Assembly (NCBI RefSeq): GCF_000021685.1
Contig: NC_011959.1
Coordinates: 496,001-560,000 of the forward strand
Length of the DNA: 64,000 nt
Direction of reading: 5' to 3'
Source: Thermomicrobium roseum DSM 5159
GTDB lineage: Bacteria > Chloroflexota > Chloroflexia > Thermomicrobiales > Thermomicrobiaceae
Part shown: piece by piece, positions 25,043 to 34,708 of the stretch
How positions within the stretch are numbered: position 1 is the first letter of the stretch
Layout of the letters: each line of letters opens with the position of its first letter
Notes under the pieces: model-generated
The model's input: only the letters and a program-made list of their open reading frames with translations
Told to the model about the DNA's origin: nothing
Database searches by the model: none
Translations under genes and position numbers: made by a program

Positions 25043-26469
25043 GCGCTTTCGGCTCCCTGAATCGCGATCGATCGGCGAATCGGCCAGCAGGTTCGCTGCG
25101 TGACGATGAGCGAACTCGGATACCAGTGCTCACGGACGTGCCCGACCAGGTAGAGCGAGCCAGTGACCACGATGAGATCGTTCGGCTGTGCCATTTCGAG
25201 GACCAGGGCGAGCGCCTCAGCTGGATCATCGACGGTGACCGCGTGTGTCCCTTGCGCCTGACAGGCCGCTGCGAGTTCGACCGGATCGGCAGCAGTTCGT
25301 AAGAATGCTCGTGGGGTGGTGAGCACCACCATGTCGACACTTTTTGCCAGCATCGTGGCCATCGTCAGCGCATCGTGTCCTTCCAGGACGCCGAAGAGAG
25401 CTAGTCGACGCCCCTGCACGGACAATGCGTCCAGCGCTTCGAGCAAAGCCGCCATTTTTTGCGGGTTATGCGCACCATCGAGAATGACGAGGGGTGTCTC
25501 CTGGATGATCTCGAAGCGCCCCGGGAAGCGGGTGGTCACCAAGCCGCGTGCGATCGTTTCGTCATCGATCCGTCCTCCGATACGATCGGCGAACGTGCGG
25601 ATGGCAGCGATGGCCAGTGCCGCATTGCGAGCTTGATACGATCCTAATAAGCCGATCGGAAAGGTGTGCCCAGTGCGGAGGTCAGTGAGTGTTGTGCCGA
25701 GACCGGTCGAGGTGACCCAATAATCGCTGCCTTCGCGCACGACCGTGAGGGATGCGCCGACAGCGTCGGCTTCCGCGGCGATGATGGCGAGCAACTCGGG
25801 ATCAGTGACTCCGGTGATGGCGGGACGACCCGGCTTGATGATACCTGCCTTGTGCCAGGCGATGTCACGGATTGTCGGGCCGAGCGTGCGGACGTGGTCG
25901 AGCCCCACGGTGGTAATCACCGCGACTTCCGGCAGGACGACATTGGTGAGGTCGAAGCGTCCTCCGACGCTGACTTCGATCACGGCGACATCCACCCGCT
26001 CCGATCGCAAAGTCTGAAAGACGAGCGCAGTCCAAAATTCGCCGTAGGTGAGCGGTTGACCACCTCGGGCGATCCACGAGCGAACCGCTTGGTCCAGTAT
26101 GGCGACCTCCTCAGCGAATCGCTCCGGTGCGATGAGTTGTCCTGCGATCTGGAGCTTCTCCGTTTCTACCTGCAAGTATGGAGAAGTGTGCAGGCCTGTG
26201 CGGTATCCAGCAACATGCAGGATATTGGCGATGAAGGCAGCGGTCGAACCTTTGCCCGAGGTGCCAGTGATGTGGATGACGGGATAGACCCGATGCGGGT
26301 TGCCGAGGTAGGCGAGGAAGTCACGCAGTCGTTCCAATCGGCGTTGGGCCCGCAGGCGGACGATCTCTGGCGGGGTCCCAGGAGGGGGACCGGGTGGAGC
26401 TTGAATGAGTGCCCGGAGGTACCCGGTCGCCCATCGATAACGTGCGTCGGGCACGGACGCCTCGCTCAT
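25015..26469 (-). CDS. folC: Folylpolyglutamate synthase / dihydrofolate synthase
   Basis: A 484-residue Mur-ligase-family enzyme that adds glutamate to folates. The ATP loop is ITGTSGKGSTAAFIANIL at about residues 68-85, and the Omega-loop and metal region contain TSPYLQ and VSVGGRFDLTNVV. VGLDHVRTLG and ILDGAHNPQKMAALLEAL mark the second half. A Pro-rich N-terminal extension of about 30 residues precedes the fold, and the last 30 residues extend past it. Whether it also performs dihydrofolate synthesis cannot be judged here. Confidence 0.93.
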   Translation of the reverse strand: MSEASVPDARYRWATGYLRALIQAPPGPPPGTPPEIVRLRAQRRLERLRDFLAYLGNPHRVYPVIHITGTSGKGSTAAFIANILHVAGYRTGLHTSPYLQVETEKLQIAGQLIAPERFAEEVAILDQAVRSWIARGGQPLTYGEFWTALVFQTLRSERVDVAVIEVSVGGRFDLTNVVLPEVAVITTVGLDHVRTLGPTIRDIAWHKAGIIKPGRPAITGVTDPELLAIIAAEADAVGASLTVVREGSDYWVTSTGLGTTLTDLRTGHTFPIGLLGSYQARNAALAIAAIRTFADRIGGRIDDETIARGLVTTRFPGRFEIIQETPLVILDGAHNPQKMAALLEALDALSVQGRRLALFGVLEGHDALTMATMLAKSVDMVVLTTPRAFLRTAADPVELAAACQAQGTHAVTVDDPAEALALVLEMAQPNDLIVVTGSLYLVGHVREHWYPSSLIVTQRTCWPIRRSIAIQGAESACRQQHGSV

Positions 26470-26540
26470 CGGATCCGACTCCTCCGGTTAGACTGGATGT
26501 GGCTCGTCCGACGATTCTCGCAGCCGGTGCAACCTGAAGT

Positions 26541-27770
26541 ATGACGTTTCGCGAGGGAAGAGACTTTCCAGCCTGGCGGTTCTTCGCTCTCGGTGCGATC
26601 GGCAGCGCTGTTGGTTTCGGGTTCGTTGCCGGTACACTCGTGTTCGCCGCCCCTCTCTTCGCGATTTCGCCGAGTAGGATAGCTCAGCTCGTCTCTCTGC
26701 ACGGCCATGGCCAACTGTACGGGTTCGTGCTCGCGTTGACGATCGGCGTTGCCTGCTGGTTCTTGCCGCGGCTTTGGGGCCGCCCGCAACGTGGTGTCCC
26801 GTGGCTCGTCGGAATGTTCCTGTTCAGCGGTCTCCTGCTCCGCGTGTTCGGATCGATCCTCGATCGACCTCGGCTGGCTCTTGTGGGAGGCGGACTGGAG
26901 TTCGTCGCCTTCGTCCAGGCAGGATGGGACCTCACTCGCTCGGTTGTGCAAGCGCCACTCGCTGGTAAGGCACGTGATCCTGCTCTCGCCGTCGGCGTCA
27001 TCGTGGCCGTCGTGGCGTTGCCGATGGGACTCGCGGCCGATCTGTGCGCGATGGTGGGCATCTGCTCGAGCGGGCGGGTCGTCAGCGTGCTTGTCGGATT
27101 CTACGGTGCGGCTGTCCCGATCGCGTTGGCCATGACCGGGCGCCTGTTCCCCCTGTATTTCTGGACGCGCGTTCCTCATCGGCGGTATCTGGCTTGGGCA
27201 CTCATGATCACGACGGGCGGACTGTGGTGGCGTGTCGGCGCGTTCGTCGCGGAATGGTCTTATGGGGTACGCTTCGGATGCGCCTTGCAGGGAGCGGGGC
27301 TAGTGGGAGCGATCGTCGCTCTGCGGTTGCTCGAACCGCGACAGGTTCGTCCGGCGGCGAAACGTTCGCTGTGGCAGGATCCTTACGCCTGGCTGGCAGC
27401 ACTTGCGTACACAGCGTTGGGTGCCGACGCTCTTCTGCTTCTCGGCGCGACTTTTCGTGGCGTTCTGTCAGCACCAGCTCTCGAGTGGCATTTAGTCGGC
27501 GTCGGCTACCTGATGGTGTTGATCACCGCCGTCGGCCCGTTGCTCCTCGCTGTTTTCGCTGGTGAGCGCACGGGGGCAACGTGGCCTGGCTGGGTCATCC
27601 TGGGATCAGTCCTCATGACAGCGAGCCTGCGGATCGGGGCTGCGCTCGCGCCGGGAGAGGCAGCTCGGTGGGCTGGTGCAGCTGCCGGGCTCATCGGAGC
27701 GACGACTGTCCTCCTCTTCGCTTGGCACGCGCGAATCCTTTCGCTGAGGCGGAGCCGCCGCGCCCTGTAG
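26541..27770 (+). CDS. Multi-span membrane protein, NnrS-like
   Basis: A 409-residue protein with about 12 hydrophobic segments. HGHGQLYGFVLALTIGVACWFLP near residue 55 resembles the heme-copper-binding start of NnrS proteins, which are linked to nitric oxide and nitrosative stress. AVPIALAMTGRLFPLYFW and the late HLVGVGYLMVLITAVGPLLL also fit that family. Assignment is by pattern only, and it could be another heme-copper-oxidase-related membrane protein. No denitrification genes lie nearby. Confidence 0.6.
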   Translation: MTFREGRDFPAWRFFALGAIGSAVGFGFVAGTLVFAAPLFAISPSRIAQLVSLHGHGQLYGFVLALTIGVACWFLPRLWGRPQRGVPWLVGMFLFSGLLLRVFGSILDRPRLALVGGGLEFVAFVQAGWDLTRSVVQAPLAGKARDPALAVGVIVAVVALPMGLAADLCAMVGICSSGRVVSVLVGFYGAAVPIALAMTGRLFPLYFWTRVPHRRYLAWALMITTGGLWWRVGAFVAEWSYGVRFGCALQGAGLVGAIVALRLLEPRQVRPAAKRSLWQDPYAWLAALAYTALGADALLLLGATFRGVLSAPALEWHLVGVGYLMVLITAVGPLLLAVFAGERTGATWPGWVILGSVLMTASLRIGAALAPGEAARWAGAAAGLIGATTVLLFAWHARILSLRRSRRAL

Positions 27771-27844
27771 GGATCTGACGTGTTACGATACATGACGGTT
27801 GCGAAAGGAAAGTGCCAAATGGCACGGATGGGAGAACCCGAAGG

Positions 27845-28936
27845 ATGAGCGAGCTGACACGCGAACGAGTGCTCGAAGCCCTGCGTCCTGTCCAGGACCC
27901 GGAACTGCATCGGAGCCTGGTCGACCTTGGCATGATCAAAGAGGTGACCATCGAGGGAGCGAGCGTCCGCGTTCAGGTGGAATTGACGACCCCAGCGTGC
28001 CCCTTGCGCGAGCGCATCAGGGAGGACGTCGAACGCGCGGTGCGTGCGCTCCCTGGTGTGCAGACGGTCGAAGTTGGGTTTTCGTCGCGCGTACGCGCGG
28101 CGGGAACCGGTCTACCGGATCGTCAGCCCATACCCGGGGTGAAGAACACGATCGCAGTGGCGAGTGGGAAGGGAGGCGTCGGCAAGTCGACGGTCGCGGT
28201 CAATCTGGCGGTCGCACTGGCTCAAGAAGGAGCGACAGTCGGCCTCTTGGATGCCGATGTCTATGGTCCCAGCATTCCGCTCATGCTCGGAGCGGAGGAG
28301 CAGCCAGGGCTGGTCGACAACAAGATCATTCCCGGTCGTGCTTACGGTATCGCCGTGATGTCTGTCGGATACATTCTGGATCCGGAGAAGGCACTGATCT
28401 GGCGCGGGCCACTGGTTTCGCAACTCATCCGCCAGTTCTTGAGCGACGTGCAGTGGGGTGATCTCGATTATCTGGTCATTGACCTTCCACCGGGCACGGG
28501 GGACGTGCAGTTGACACTGGTGCAGACGATTCCGTTGTCCGGTGCGATTATCGTGACCACACCGCAGGATGTCGCTCTCGCCGATGCGATCAAAGGTCTT
28601 CAGATGTTCCGCGAGGTCAAAACTCCGGTTCTCGGTATCGTCGAGAACATGAGCTACTTCGTCTGCCCGCATTGCGGCCATGTCGCGGAAATTTTCGGCT
28701 CGGGTGGCGGCGAGCGGGTAGCGAACAAGTATGGAGTGCCCCTCTTGGGTCAGATTCCGATCGATCCGGCTGTCCGGGAGGGTGGCGATCGCGGCGTGCC
28801 GGTCGTCGTCGGCCAGCCTGGTTCGTCGACTGCCCAGGCCTTCCGGGAGGCGGCTCGTCAGGCAGCAGCGCGTCTCTCGGTGGAAGCCGTGAAAAAGCCG
28901 CGCAAGCCGGTGATGATGCTGCAACCCAAACGGTGA
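27845..28936 (+). CDS. Mrp/ApbC/NBP35-type Fe-S cluster carrier ATPase
   Basis: A 363-residue cytoplasmic P-loop protein that binds and transfers Fe-S clusters. Residues 1-90 are a DUF59/MIP18 domain (VQDPELHRSLVDLGMI). The deviant Walker A GKGGVGKST is at about residues 108-116, with LLDADVYGPS and DLPPGTGDVQ following. The cluster-binding CxxC is in YFVCPHCGH near residue 275. The start ATG 27845 follows a GAAGG site; an upstream in-frame ATG at 27812 would add 11 residues. Confidence 0.93.
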   Translation: MSELTRERVLEALRPVQDPELHRSLVDLGMIKEVTIEGASVRVQVELTTPACPLRERIREDVERAVRALPGVQTVEVGFSSRVRAAGTGLPDRQPIPGVKNTIAVASGKGGVGKSTVAVNLAVALAQEGATVGLLDADVYGPSIPLMLGAEEQPGLVDNKIIPGRAYGIAVMSVGYILDPEKALIWRGPLVSQLIRQFLSDVQWGDLDYLVIDLPPGTGDVQLTLVQTIPLSGAIIVTTPQDVALADAIKGLQMFREVKTPVLGIVENMSYFVCPHCGHVAEIFGSGGGERVANKYGVPLLGQIPIDPAVREGGDRGVPVVVGQPGSSTAQAFREAARQAAARLSVEAVKKPRKPVMMLQPKR

Positions 28937-29007
28937 GGGATCGGGATACTGCTCCTGCCGCGCATCGCCTAGAGATGCTAGGATCGCTCGCCAGGAGGAG
29001 GAAGGGT

Positions 29008-30384
29008 ATGCGCTGCCGGTGGTGTGGTGGTGAAGTGCCCAAGGGGGCTCGTTACTGCCCGTGGTGCGGGCGGGCTCGCACCGCGGAAGCCTCTGGTGGG
29101 CGGCGACGCGTGGTCATTACCGGCTTGGGGGCAGTGACGCCGCTGGGCTTGAGCGTGGAAGAAACGTGGCAGCGGATCTTGCGTGGGGAGTCGGGAATCC
29201 AGCGGATCGAGCGATTCGATCCGAGCGATCTGCCAGTGCAGATCGCCGGCGAGGTGCGCGGTTTCGTGCTCGGCGACTGGGTCGATGCCAAGACCGCGCG
29301 GCAGATGGCCATGTTCAGTCAGTATGCGTTGGAGGCGGCGGGTCAAGCATGGCGGGATGCCGGTTTGGATAGTGGAGCGATCGATCCAGCCCGGGCAGCC
29401 GTCGTGATCGGTACCGGTGCTGGAGGCATGGCGACGATCTTGGAGACACATGAACTGGCCCAGCGCCGAGGCCTTCTGCGAATCTCGCCGCACTTCATGA
29501 CGATATTCCCACACAACATGCCGGCGTATCATTTGGCGCAAGCGTTCCGTTTCCTCGGTCCGAGCCTGACGGTTTCGACTGCCTGCGCGACCGGTGCCCA
29601 GGCGATCGGGGAAGCCGCGGAGATGATCAGGAACGGCGCGGCGGATATCGCGCTGGCGGGGGGAACCGAATACTGCGTCTTTCCGCTCTTCATCGCGAGT
29701 TTCGCCGTGCAACGGGCTGCCTCCACCTGGAACGATCGTCCGGAAGAGGCCAGCCGGCCGTTCGATGCGGAGCGTCACGGCTTCGTGGTCGGAGAGGGTG
29801 CTGGCATCGTGGTGCTGGAGGCGCTCGAGCACGCGCAGGCACGCGGTGCTCGTATCTATGCCGAGCTCCTCGGCTATGCCTCGAGCAACGATGGATACCA
29901 TCCGATCGCGCCTGATCCAGAGGGAAGTGGGGCAGCGCGGGCGATTCGGGCTGCGCTGGCCGATGCGTGCGTCGGCCCGGAAGACGTCGATTACATCAAT
30001 GCGCACGCGGCGTCCACGCCGCTCGGTGATCGGGCAGAGACGCAGGCGATCAAGGCGGTCTTCGGGGAACGGGCCTATCGCATTCCGATCAGTTCGACGA
30101 AATCGATGATCGGGCACTTGATGGGTGCGGCTGGTGCGGTCGAATCGATCGTCACCATCCTGAGCATCCGTGATGCCATCGTGCATCCGACGCGGAACTA
30201 CCGGTATCCTGACCCGGAGTGCGATCTCGATTATGTGCCGGAGGGGCCGCGTCGGCACACGATACGGGTCGCCTTGAAGAATTCGTTCGGTCTCGGTGGG
30301 CAGAATTGCTGCCTGGTCTTCGCGGCGTGGGATGGAGCGAGAGGGCCGGAACAGAGCGAGCCGAGCTCTCTGCGTTTGGAGTAG
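29008..30384 (+). CDS. Beta-ketoacyl-ACP synthase II (FabF-like) with N-terminal zinc ribbon
   Basis: A condensing enzyme for fatty-acid elongation. Residues 34-458 form a complete KAS-II fold with the catalytic triad Cys193 (STACATGAQA), His333 (NAHAASTPLGD, normally NAHGTSTPxND) and His370 (MIGHLMGAAGA), plus KNSFGLGGQN. Unusually, the first 20 residues carry two CxxC pairs (C3-C6 and C17-C20) that look like a zinc ribbon, joined by a 12-residue linker. The start ATG 29008 is placed by AGGAGGAGGAAGGG; starting at the FabF core instead would leave that ribosome site unused. It is followed 9 bases later by a ureohydrolase gene. Confidence 0.9.
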   Translation: MRCRWCGGEVPKGARYCPWCGRARTAEASGGRRRVVITGLGAVTPLGLSVEETWQRILRGESGIQRIERFDPSDLPVQIAGEVRGFVLGDWVDAKTARQMAMFSQYALEAAGQAWRDAGLDSGAIDPARAAVVIGTGAGGMATILETHELAQRRGLLRISPHFMTIFPHNMPAYHLAQAFRFLGPSLTVSTACATGAQAIGEAAEMIRNGAADIALAGGTEYCVFPLFIASFAVQRAASTWNDRPEEASRPFDAERHGFVVGEGAGIVVLEALEHAQARGARIYAELLGYASSNDGYHPIAPDPEGSGAARAIRAALADACVGPEDVDYINAHAASTPLGDRAETQAIKAVFGERAYRIPISSTKSMIGHLMGAAGAVESIVTILSIRDAIVHPTRNYRYPDPECDLDYVPEGPRRHTIRVALKNSFGLGGQNCCLVFAAWDGARGPEQSEPSSLRLE

Positions 30385-30393
30385 GAGGCTGAG

Positions 30394-31350
30394 ATGCCCA
30401 AGGGCTATGCTCCGGTGAGCGGGCTCGAGAGCCCGCGTTTTGCTGGAATCCGCACCTTCGCGCGCTTGCCCCATGTGCGAGAGCTCGCCGGGGTGGATGT
30501 CGCGATCGTCGGTGCGCCCTTCGATACCGGCGTGACCTATCGTGTCGGGGCGCGGTTCGGACCAGCGGCCGTGCGCGAGATGTCGGCGATGCTGCGAACC
30601 TACCATCCATCACTCGATGTCGATGTCTACGAGGTACTGTCGGTCGTCGATTACGGGGACTTGCCGGTCGTGCCTGGTTACATCGAGGACAGCTATCAGC
30701 GGATCGAACAGGGACTGTTACCGCTCCTCGAGCACGATGTCGTCCCGCTGGTTATCGGTGGTGACCACTCGATCACTTTAGCGGAGCTGCGCGCGGTCGC
30801 GCGCCGTTACGGCCGGGTCGGATTCATTCAGTTCGATTCGCACACCGATACATGGGACGAATATTGGGGAAAGAAGTACACGCATGGGACCCCCTTCCGG
30901 CGAGCGGTGGAGGAAGGATTGATCGAGACGACGCGAGCGATTCAGGTCGGGATGCGTGGCTCACTCTATGGACCGGAGGATCTCGACCAGTCGCGGGAGC
31001 TGGGCTTCGAGGTGTGGACAGCGGACGACGTGCGGCGCACCGGACTCGGCGCGGTGATCGAAGCGATCCGGCGCCGAGTCGGCCAGGGGCCGGTCTTCGT
31101 GAGCTTCGATATCGACTTCCTCGATCCGGTGTATGCGCCAGGTACCGGGACACCGGAGGTCGGGGGGTTCACGACGCGCGAAGCGCAAGAACTCTTGCGT
31201 GGACTGGTCGGTGTGGACATCGTGGCAGCCGATATGGTGGAGGTCCTGCCCGCCCATGACGTGAGCGGCGTCACTGCCTTAGCTGCGGCCAACCTGTTAT
31301 TCGAGATTCTGGCCGTTCTGGCCTTCAACCGGCGCGGGATGACGCGCTGA
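30394..31350 (+). CDS. Ureohydrolase, agmatinase-like (first of two)
   Basis: A 318-residue arginase/agmatinase-family enzyme that releases urea from a guanidino compound. Metal ligands are GGDHS, FDSHTDTWDEY (DxHxD) and SFDIDFLDP, followed by YAPGTGTPEVGG. The DTWDEYWGKKYTHGTPFRR loop resembles agmatinases more than arginases, but guanidine or guanidinobutyrate hydrolases share these motifs, so the substrate is open. It starts 9 bases after the ketoacyl synthase gene and is a close paralog of the next gene. Confidence 0.9.
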   Translation: MPKGYAPVSGLESPRFAGIRTFARLPHVRELAGVDVAIVGAPFDTGVTYRVGARFGPAAVREMSAMLRTYHPSLDVDVYEVLSVVDYGDLPVVPGYIEDSYQRIEQGLLPLLEHDVVPLVIGGDHSITLAELRAVARRYGRVGFIQFDSHTDTWDEYWGKKYTHGTPFRRAVEEGLIETTRAIQVGMRGSLYGPEDLDQSRELGFEVWTADDVRRTGLGAVIEAIRRRVGQGPVFVSFDIDFLDPVYAPGTGTPEVGGFTTREAQELLRGLVGVDIVAADMVEVLPAHDVSGVTALAAANLLFEILAVLAFNRRGMTR

Positions 31351-31405
31351 GATGCACGAGGCCCTTCTCGTACTGGTGTGGTGAAGTCGTTCGTGAGGAA
31401 GTTCG

Positions 31406-32380
31406 ATGGACGAGCGTGAAGACCAGGGTCGGGTACGGTGGCGCCCCCGTTTCAGCGGGCTCCGTACCTTCGCGCGTTTTCCCCACCGTGCGGAACTGGC
31501 GGGGGTCGATGTGGCGATCGTCGGAATTCCCTTCGATACCGGCGTCACCTATCGGCCCGGGGCACGTTTTGGGCCGGCCGCGGTACGGGAGCACTCTTCC
31601 CGCATCGAGCAGTATCACCCGCCACTGGACGTGGATGTGACCGAGTACTTGACGGTGATCGACTACGGTGACACGCCGGTCGTCCCGATGGAGACACTGG
31701 AGTCGTACCAGCTGATCGAGGAGACGATCCGGACGGTCGTGGAGGGCGGGGTGATCCCGGTCGGGATCGGCGGTGATCACTCGGTGACGCTCCCCGAACT
31801 GCGGGCAGTCGCTCGCCGATTCGGCCCCCTCGCGCTGGTGCACTTCGACGCGCATGTCGATACCTGGGACACCATTTGGGGAACGCGGTACAACCACGGC
31901 ACGCCCTTCCGTCGAGCCGTCGAAGAAGGAGTGGTCGACCCGGTTCGCTCGATTCAGATCGGGATCCGCGGTTCGCTCGGTGAGCGCGGGGAGCTCGAGC
32001 AATCGCGCGAGCTCGGCTTCGCGGTATGGACTGCGTGGGAGGTTCGACGAGCCGGAATCGAACGTGTTCTCGAAGCGGTCCGTCAGCGGGTCGGACAGCA
32101 TCCGGTCTTCGTCAGCTTCGACATCGATTTCCTGGATCCGGCGTTCGCTCCTGGTACTGGAACGCCCGAAGTAGGCGGGTTCGCAATGTGGGAAGCCCAG
32201 GAATTGGTGTGGGGCTTGGTCGGGCTGAATATCGTTGCGGCGGATGTCGTGGAGGTCTTGCCCGATCGGGATCCGGCTGGAGTGACGGCGTTGAACGCGG
32301 CGAACATCGTGTTCGACTTGCTCGCGGTGCTCGCAGCAACGAGGAGGGAACGACATGGTACAGCCGAGCGCGCCGAGTGA
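31406..32380 (+). CDS. Ureohydrolase, agmatinase-like (second of two)
   Basis: A 324-residue paralog of the preceding enzyme with the same metal motifs: GGDHSVTLPELRAVARRFG, FDAHVDTWDTIWG and SFDIDFLDPAFAPGTGTPE. Substrate-contact loops differ (for example EQSRELGFAVWTA and MWEAQELVWG), so the two may act on different guanidino substrates or form a mixed oligomer. The end overlaps the DUF1989 gene by 26 bases, which suggests coupled expression. Confidence 0.9.
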   Translation: MDEREDQGRVRWRPRFSGLRTFARFPHRAELAGVDVAIVGIPFDTGVTYRPGARFGPAAVREHSSRIEQYHPPLDVDVTEYLTVIDYGDTPVVPMETLESYQLIEETIRTVVEGGVIPVGIGGDHSVTLPELRAVARRFGPLALVHFDAHVDTWDTIWGTRYNHGTPFRRAVEEGVVDPVRSIQIGIRGSLGERGELEQSRELGFAVWTAWEVRRAGIERVLEAVRQRVGQHPVFVSFDIDFLDPAFAPGTGTPEVGGFAMWEAQELVWGLVGLNIVAADVVEVLPDRDPAGVTALNAANIVFDLLAVLAATRRERHGTAERAE

Positions 32381-32993
32381 GCACATTCTTTTCGGACGCG
32401 TACCCAAGCGAGCTGCGCAAGTGCGCCCGACCGTACCGATCGCTTTCCCGCTCGCCGAGGGCCAACTGCTCCAGATCACCGACGTGCAGGGCAAGCAAGT
32501 GGCTGATATGGTCGCCTTCAACCTGCACGACGTGCGCGAGTACCTTTCCACGTCGCATACCCGTGCGATCAATAATTCGCTCGTACTCACTCAGGGAATG
32601 ACGCTCTATAGCAATCGACGAAACCCGATGCTCGTCTTGCTGGAAGATACGGTCGGGCGTCATGACATCTTGTTCCCCGCCTGCGATCGTCGTCGGTATC
32701 TGGATGACTACGGTATTCCTGACCACCCCAACTGCAAGGACAACTTCCTCGCCGCTCTGCGCGAGTACGGAATCGAGGAAGACGATATCCCAGATCCTGT
32801 CAACTGGTTCATGAATGTGGGGATCGTCGCCAAAGGGCGGTTCGAGATCCGCGAGCCGCTGTCCGAGCGGAACGATTACGTGCTGCTGCGGGCGCTCATG
32901 GATCTCGTCGTGGCGGTCTCGGCTTGTCCGCAGGACCAGAATCCGTGCAATGCATTCAATCCGACCGATATTCTCGTCCGTATCTATGACTGA
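32355..32993 (+). CDS. DUF1989 protein (urea-carboxylase-associated / carboxyguanidine deiminase-like family)
   Basis: A 212-residue protein with the family pattern: GQLLQITDVQGKQVADMVAFN, then STSHTRAINNSLVLTQGMTLYSN, DTVGRHDILFPACDR and a Cys-rich metal-binding end with ACPQDQNPCNAFNPTD. DUF1989 proteins were known as urea-carboxylase-associated proteins, and two of them form carboxyguanidine deiminase in guanidine breakdown. Only one copy is present here and no guanidine carboxylase is seen. Its place right after two ureohydrolases supports a role in guanidino-compound metabolism. It is convergent with ureC, with 6 bases between. Confidence 0.87.
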   Translation: MVQPSAPSEHILFGRVPKRAAQVRPTVPIAFPLAEGQLLQITDVQGKQVADMVAFNLHDVREYLSTSHTRAINNSLVLTQGMTLYSNRRNPMLVLLEDTVGRHDILFPACDRRRYLDDYGIPDHPNCKDNFLAALREYGIEEDDIPDPVNWFMNVGIVAKGRFEIREPLSERNDYVLLRALMDLVVAVSACPQDQNPCNAFNPTDILVRIYD

Positions 32994-32999
32994 CGACGC

Positions 33000-34700
33000 T
33001 CAAGCGATGAAATGCAAAAACGTGAGAGGCAAGCGCTCCGCTGGTGGAATCTCGACCACTTGGCCGTTGATCGCGACCGCATAGGTGCGCGGGTCGACCT
33101 CGACACGGGGTGAGGCGGTGTTATAGCGCATGGCGTTTTTGAAGACACGGCGGACATTGCGGACGGCTACGAGGCGGCGTTGCAGTCCACTGCGCTCGAG
33201 GTGACTCGATGTGGCGGCAACTGGTGCGACGAAGGCAACGCTCAGTGCAGCCGGAGCTCGTCCGAGTCCCCCGAACATCGGTCGGTAGATCAACGGTTGA
33301 CTCCAGCGTGTGGAGCCCATTCCGTCGCCGACAGGTGCCCAGGCGACGAAGCCAGCCTTGATGACCGCAGCGGGTTTGGCTCCGAAAAAGGCGGGATGCC
33401 AGAGGACGATGTCGGCGAGCTTGCCCGGTTCGAGGCTTCCGACTTCGTGATCCAGTCCGTGCGCGATGGCTGGATTGATGGTGTACTTCGCCAAGTACTG
33501 CAGGATGCGCGGGTTGTCATCGCCGTTCCCGGATGCAGGGTCGTAGCCACCGCCGCGAATCTCCTTCATGCGATGAGCCAGTTGCCAGGTCCGGGTGATC
33601 ACTTCGCCGATCCGCCCCATCCCTTGCGAGTCGGAGGACATGATGGCAATGGCACCGAGATCGTGGAGCACATCTTCCGCGGCGATCGTGCTCGCTCGTA
33701 CTCGATCGCGCGCGGCGGCGAGGTCGCTCGGGATATCAGTGGCCAGGCGATGGACAGCGATAATCATATCGAGCAACTCAGCCGTACTGTTGACGGAATA
33801 GGGAATCGTCGGGCTCGTCGACGAACCGATGACGTTCGGCTCCGAGACGATCTCCAGGATATTGGGTGCGTGGCCGCCGCCGGATCCCTCTACGTGGTAC
33901 GCGTGAATGGAGCGCCCAGCGATCGCGGCGATCGTCTCTCGCAGTGACCCAGCCTCGTTCAATCCGTCGGTGTGCAGGGCAACCTGCACACCAGCCTGGT
34001 CGGCGATGGTCAGGCACGCATCGATGACTGCTGGGAAAGCGCCGACATCTTCGTGGATCTTGAATCCCGCGCAGCCGGCTTCCAGGTGCTCGACAAGTTG
34101 TGCGGTGTCGGAGGAGCCGCGACCGAGCACGGCGAGGTTCAGCGGGATCGTCTCGAATGCTTCCAAGAGATGACGCAGATTGTTCACGGGATTGACACCC
34201 AGATCCCAGACACCGCCGGATCCCTGCGCGACGAGCGTCGTGATGCCGGCGCTGAGAGCAGCGGGGACGACGCTTGTGGAAGAGAGGTGCACATGGGCAT
34301 CGACCCCGCCGGGCGTGGCGATCAGTCCCTCAGCCGGGATGATTCCAGTAGCATTGCTGATGAGAACCTCGACGTCCTCCATGACGTCCGGATTCCCGGC
34401 CCGGCCGATCGCGACGATACGACCGTCCTTGATGCCGATGTTGCTCTTGAAGATGCCGAGTACCGGGTCCATCACGACGACGTTCGTGATGACGAGATCG
34501 AGCTTGCTGGGGCCGTGGTCGCGCCCGGCCAGCATGCCGTCGCGGACAGGACGACCGAAGCCGACGAGCGGTTCGAAGCCGGGCAGGGTGTCGTCCCGCT
34601 CGATACGAGCGTACAGGTTGGTGTCGGCGAGCCGGATGCGGTCGCCCGCTGTGGGGCCGTACCAACGAGCATAGTGTTGACGGTCGATCCGGACCGGCAT
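33000..34700 (-). CDS. ureC: Urease subunit alpha, divergent
   Basis: The 566-residue catalytic subunit of urease. All nickel ligands are present: His136 and His138 (DAHVH), Lys214 for carbamylation (AGFKIHED), His216, His243 (ALHTD), His269 (AYHVEGSGGGHAP) and Asp357 (MSSDSQGMG). The active-site flap is unusual. The MVCHHL motif reads IAVHRL, so the flap Cys is Val316 and the second His is Arg318, while the catalytic His317 is kept. KIHEDVGAF replaces the common KIHEDWGAT. The start ATG 34700 lies 8 bases after ureB. No ureD, E, F or G gene is in the window, although nickel insertion normally needs them. Confidence 0.9.
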   Translation of the reverse strand: MPVRIDRQHYARWYGPTAGDRIRLADTNLYARIERDDTLPGFEPLVGFGRPVRDGMLAGRDHGPSKLDLVITNVVVMDPVLGIFKSNIGIKDGRIVAIGRAGNPDVMEDVEVLISNATGIIPAEGLIATPGGVDAHVHLSSTSVVPAALSAGITTLVAQGSGGVWDLGVNPVNNLRHLLEAFETIPLNLAVLGRGSSDTAQLVEHLEAGCAGFKIHEDVGAFPAVIDACLTIADQAGVQVALHTDGLNEAGSLRETIAAIAGRSIHAYHVEGSGGGHAPNILEIVSEPNVIGSSTSPTIPYSVNSTAELLDMIIAVHRLATDIPSDLAAARDRVRASTIAAEDVLHDLGAIAIMSSDSQGMGRIGEVITRTWQLAHRMKEIRGGGYDPASGNGDDNPRILQYLAKYTINPAIAHGLDHEVGSLEPGKLADIVLWHPAFFGAKPAAVIKAGFVAWAPVGDGMGSTRWSQPLIYRPMFGGLGRAPAALSVAFVAPVAATSSHLERSGLQRRLVAVRNVRRVFKNAMRYNTASPRVEVDPRTYAVAINGQVVEIPPAERLPLTFLHFIA

Positions 34701-34708
34701 GACAGTCC

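Noticed and set aside
28978..30606. 542-codon minus-strand frame opposite the ketoacyl synthase
   Set aside because: Antisense shadow; the plus strand has the full catalytic triad.
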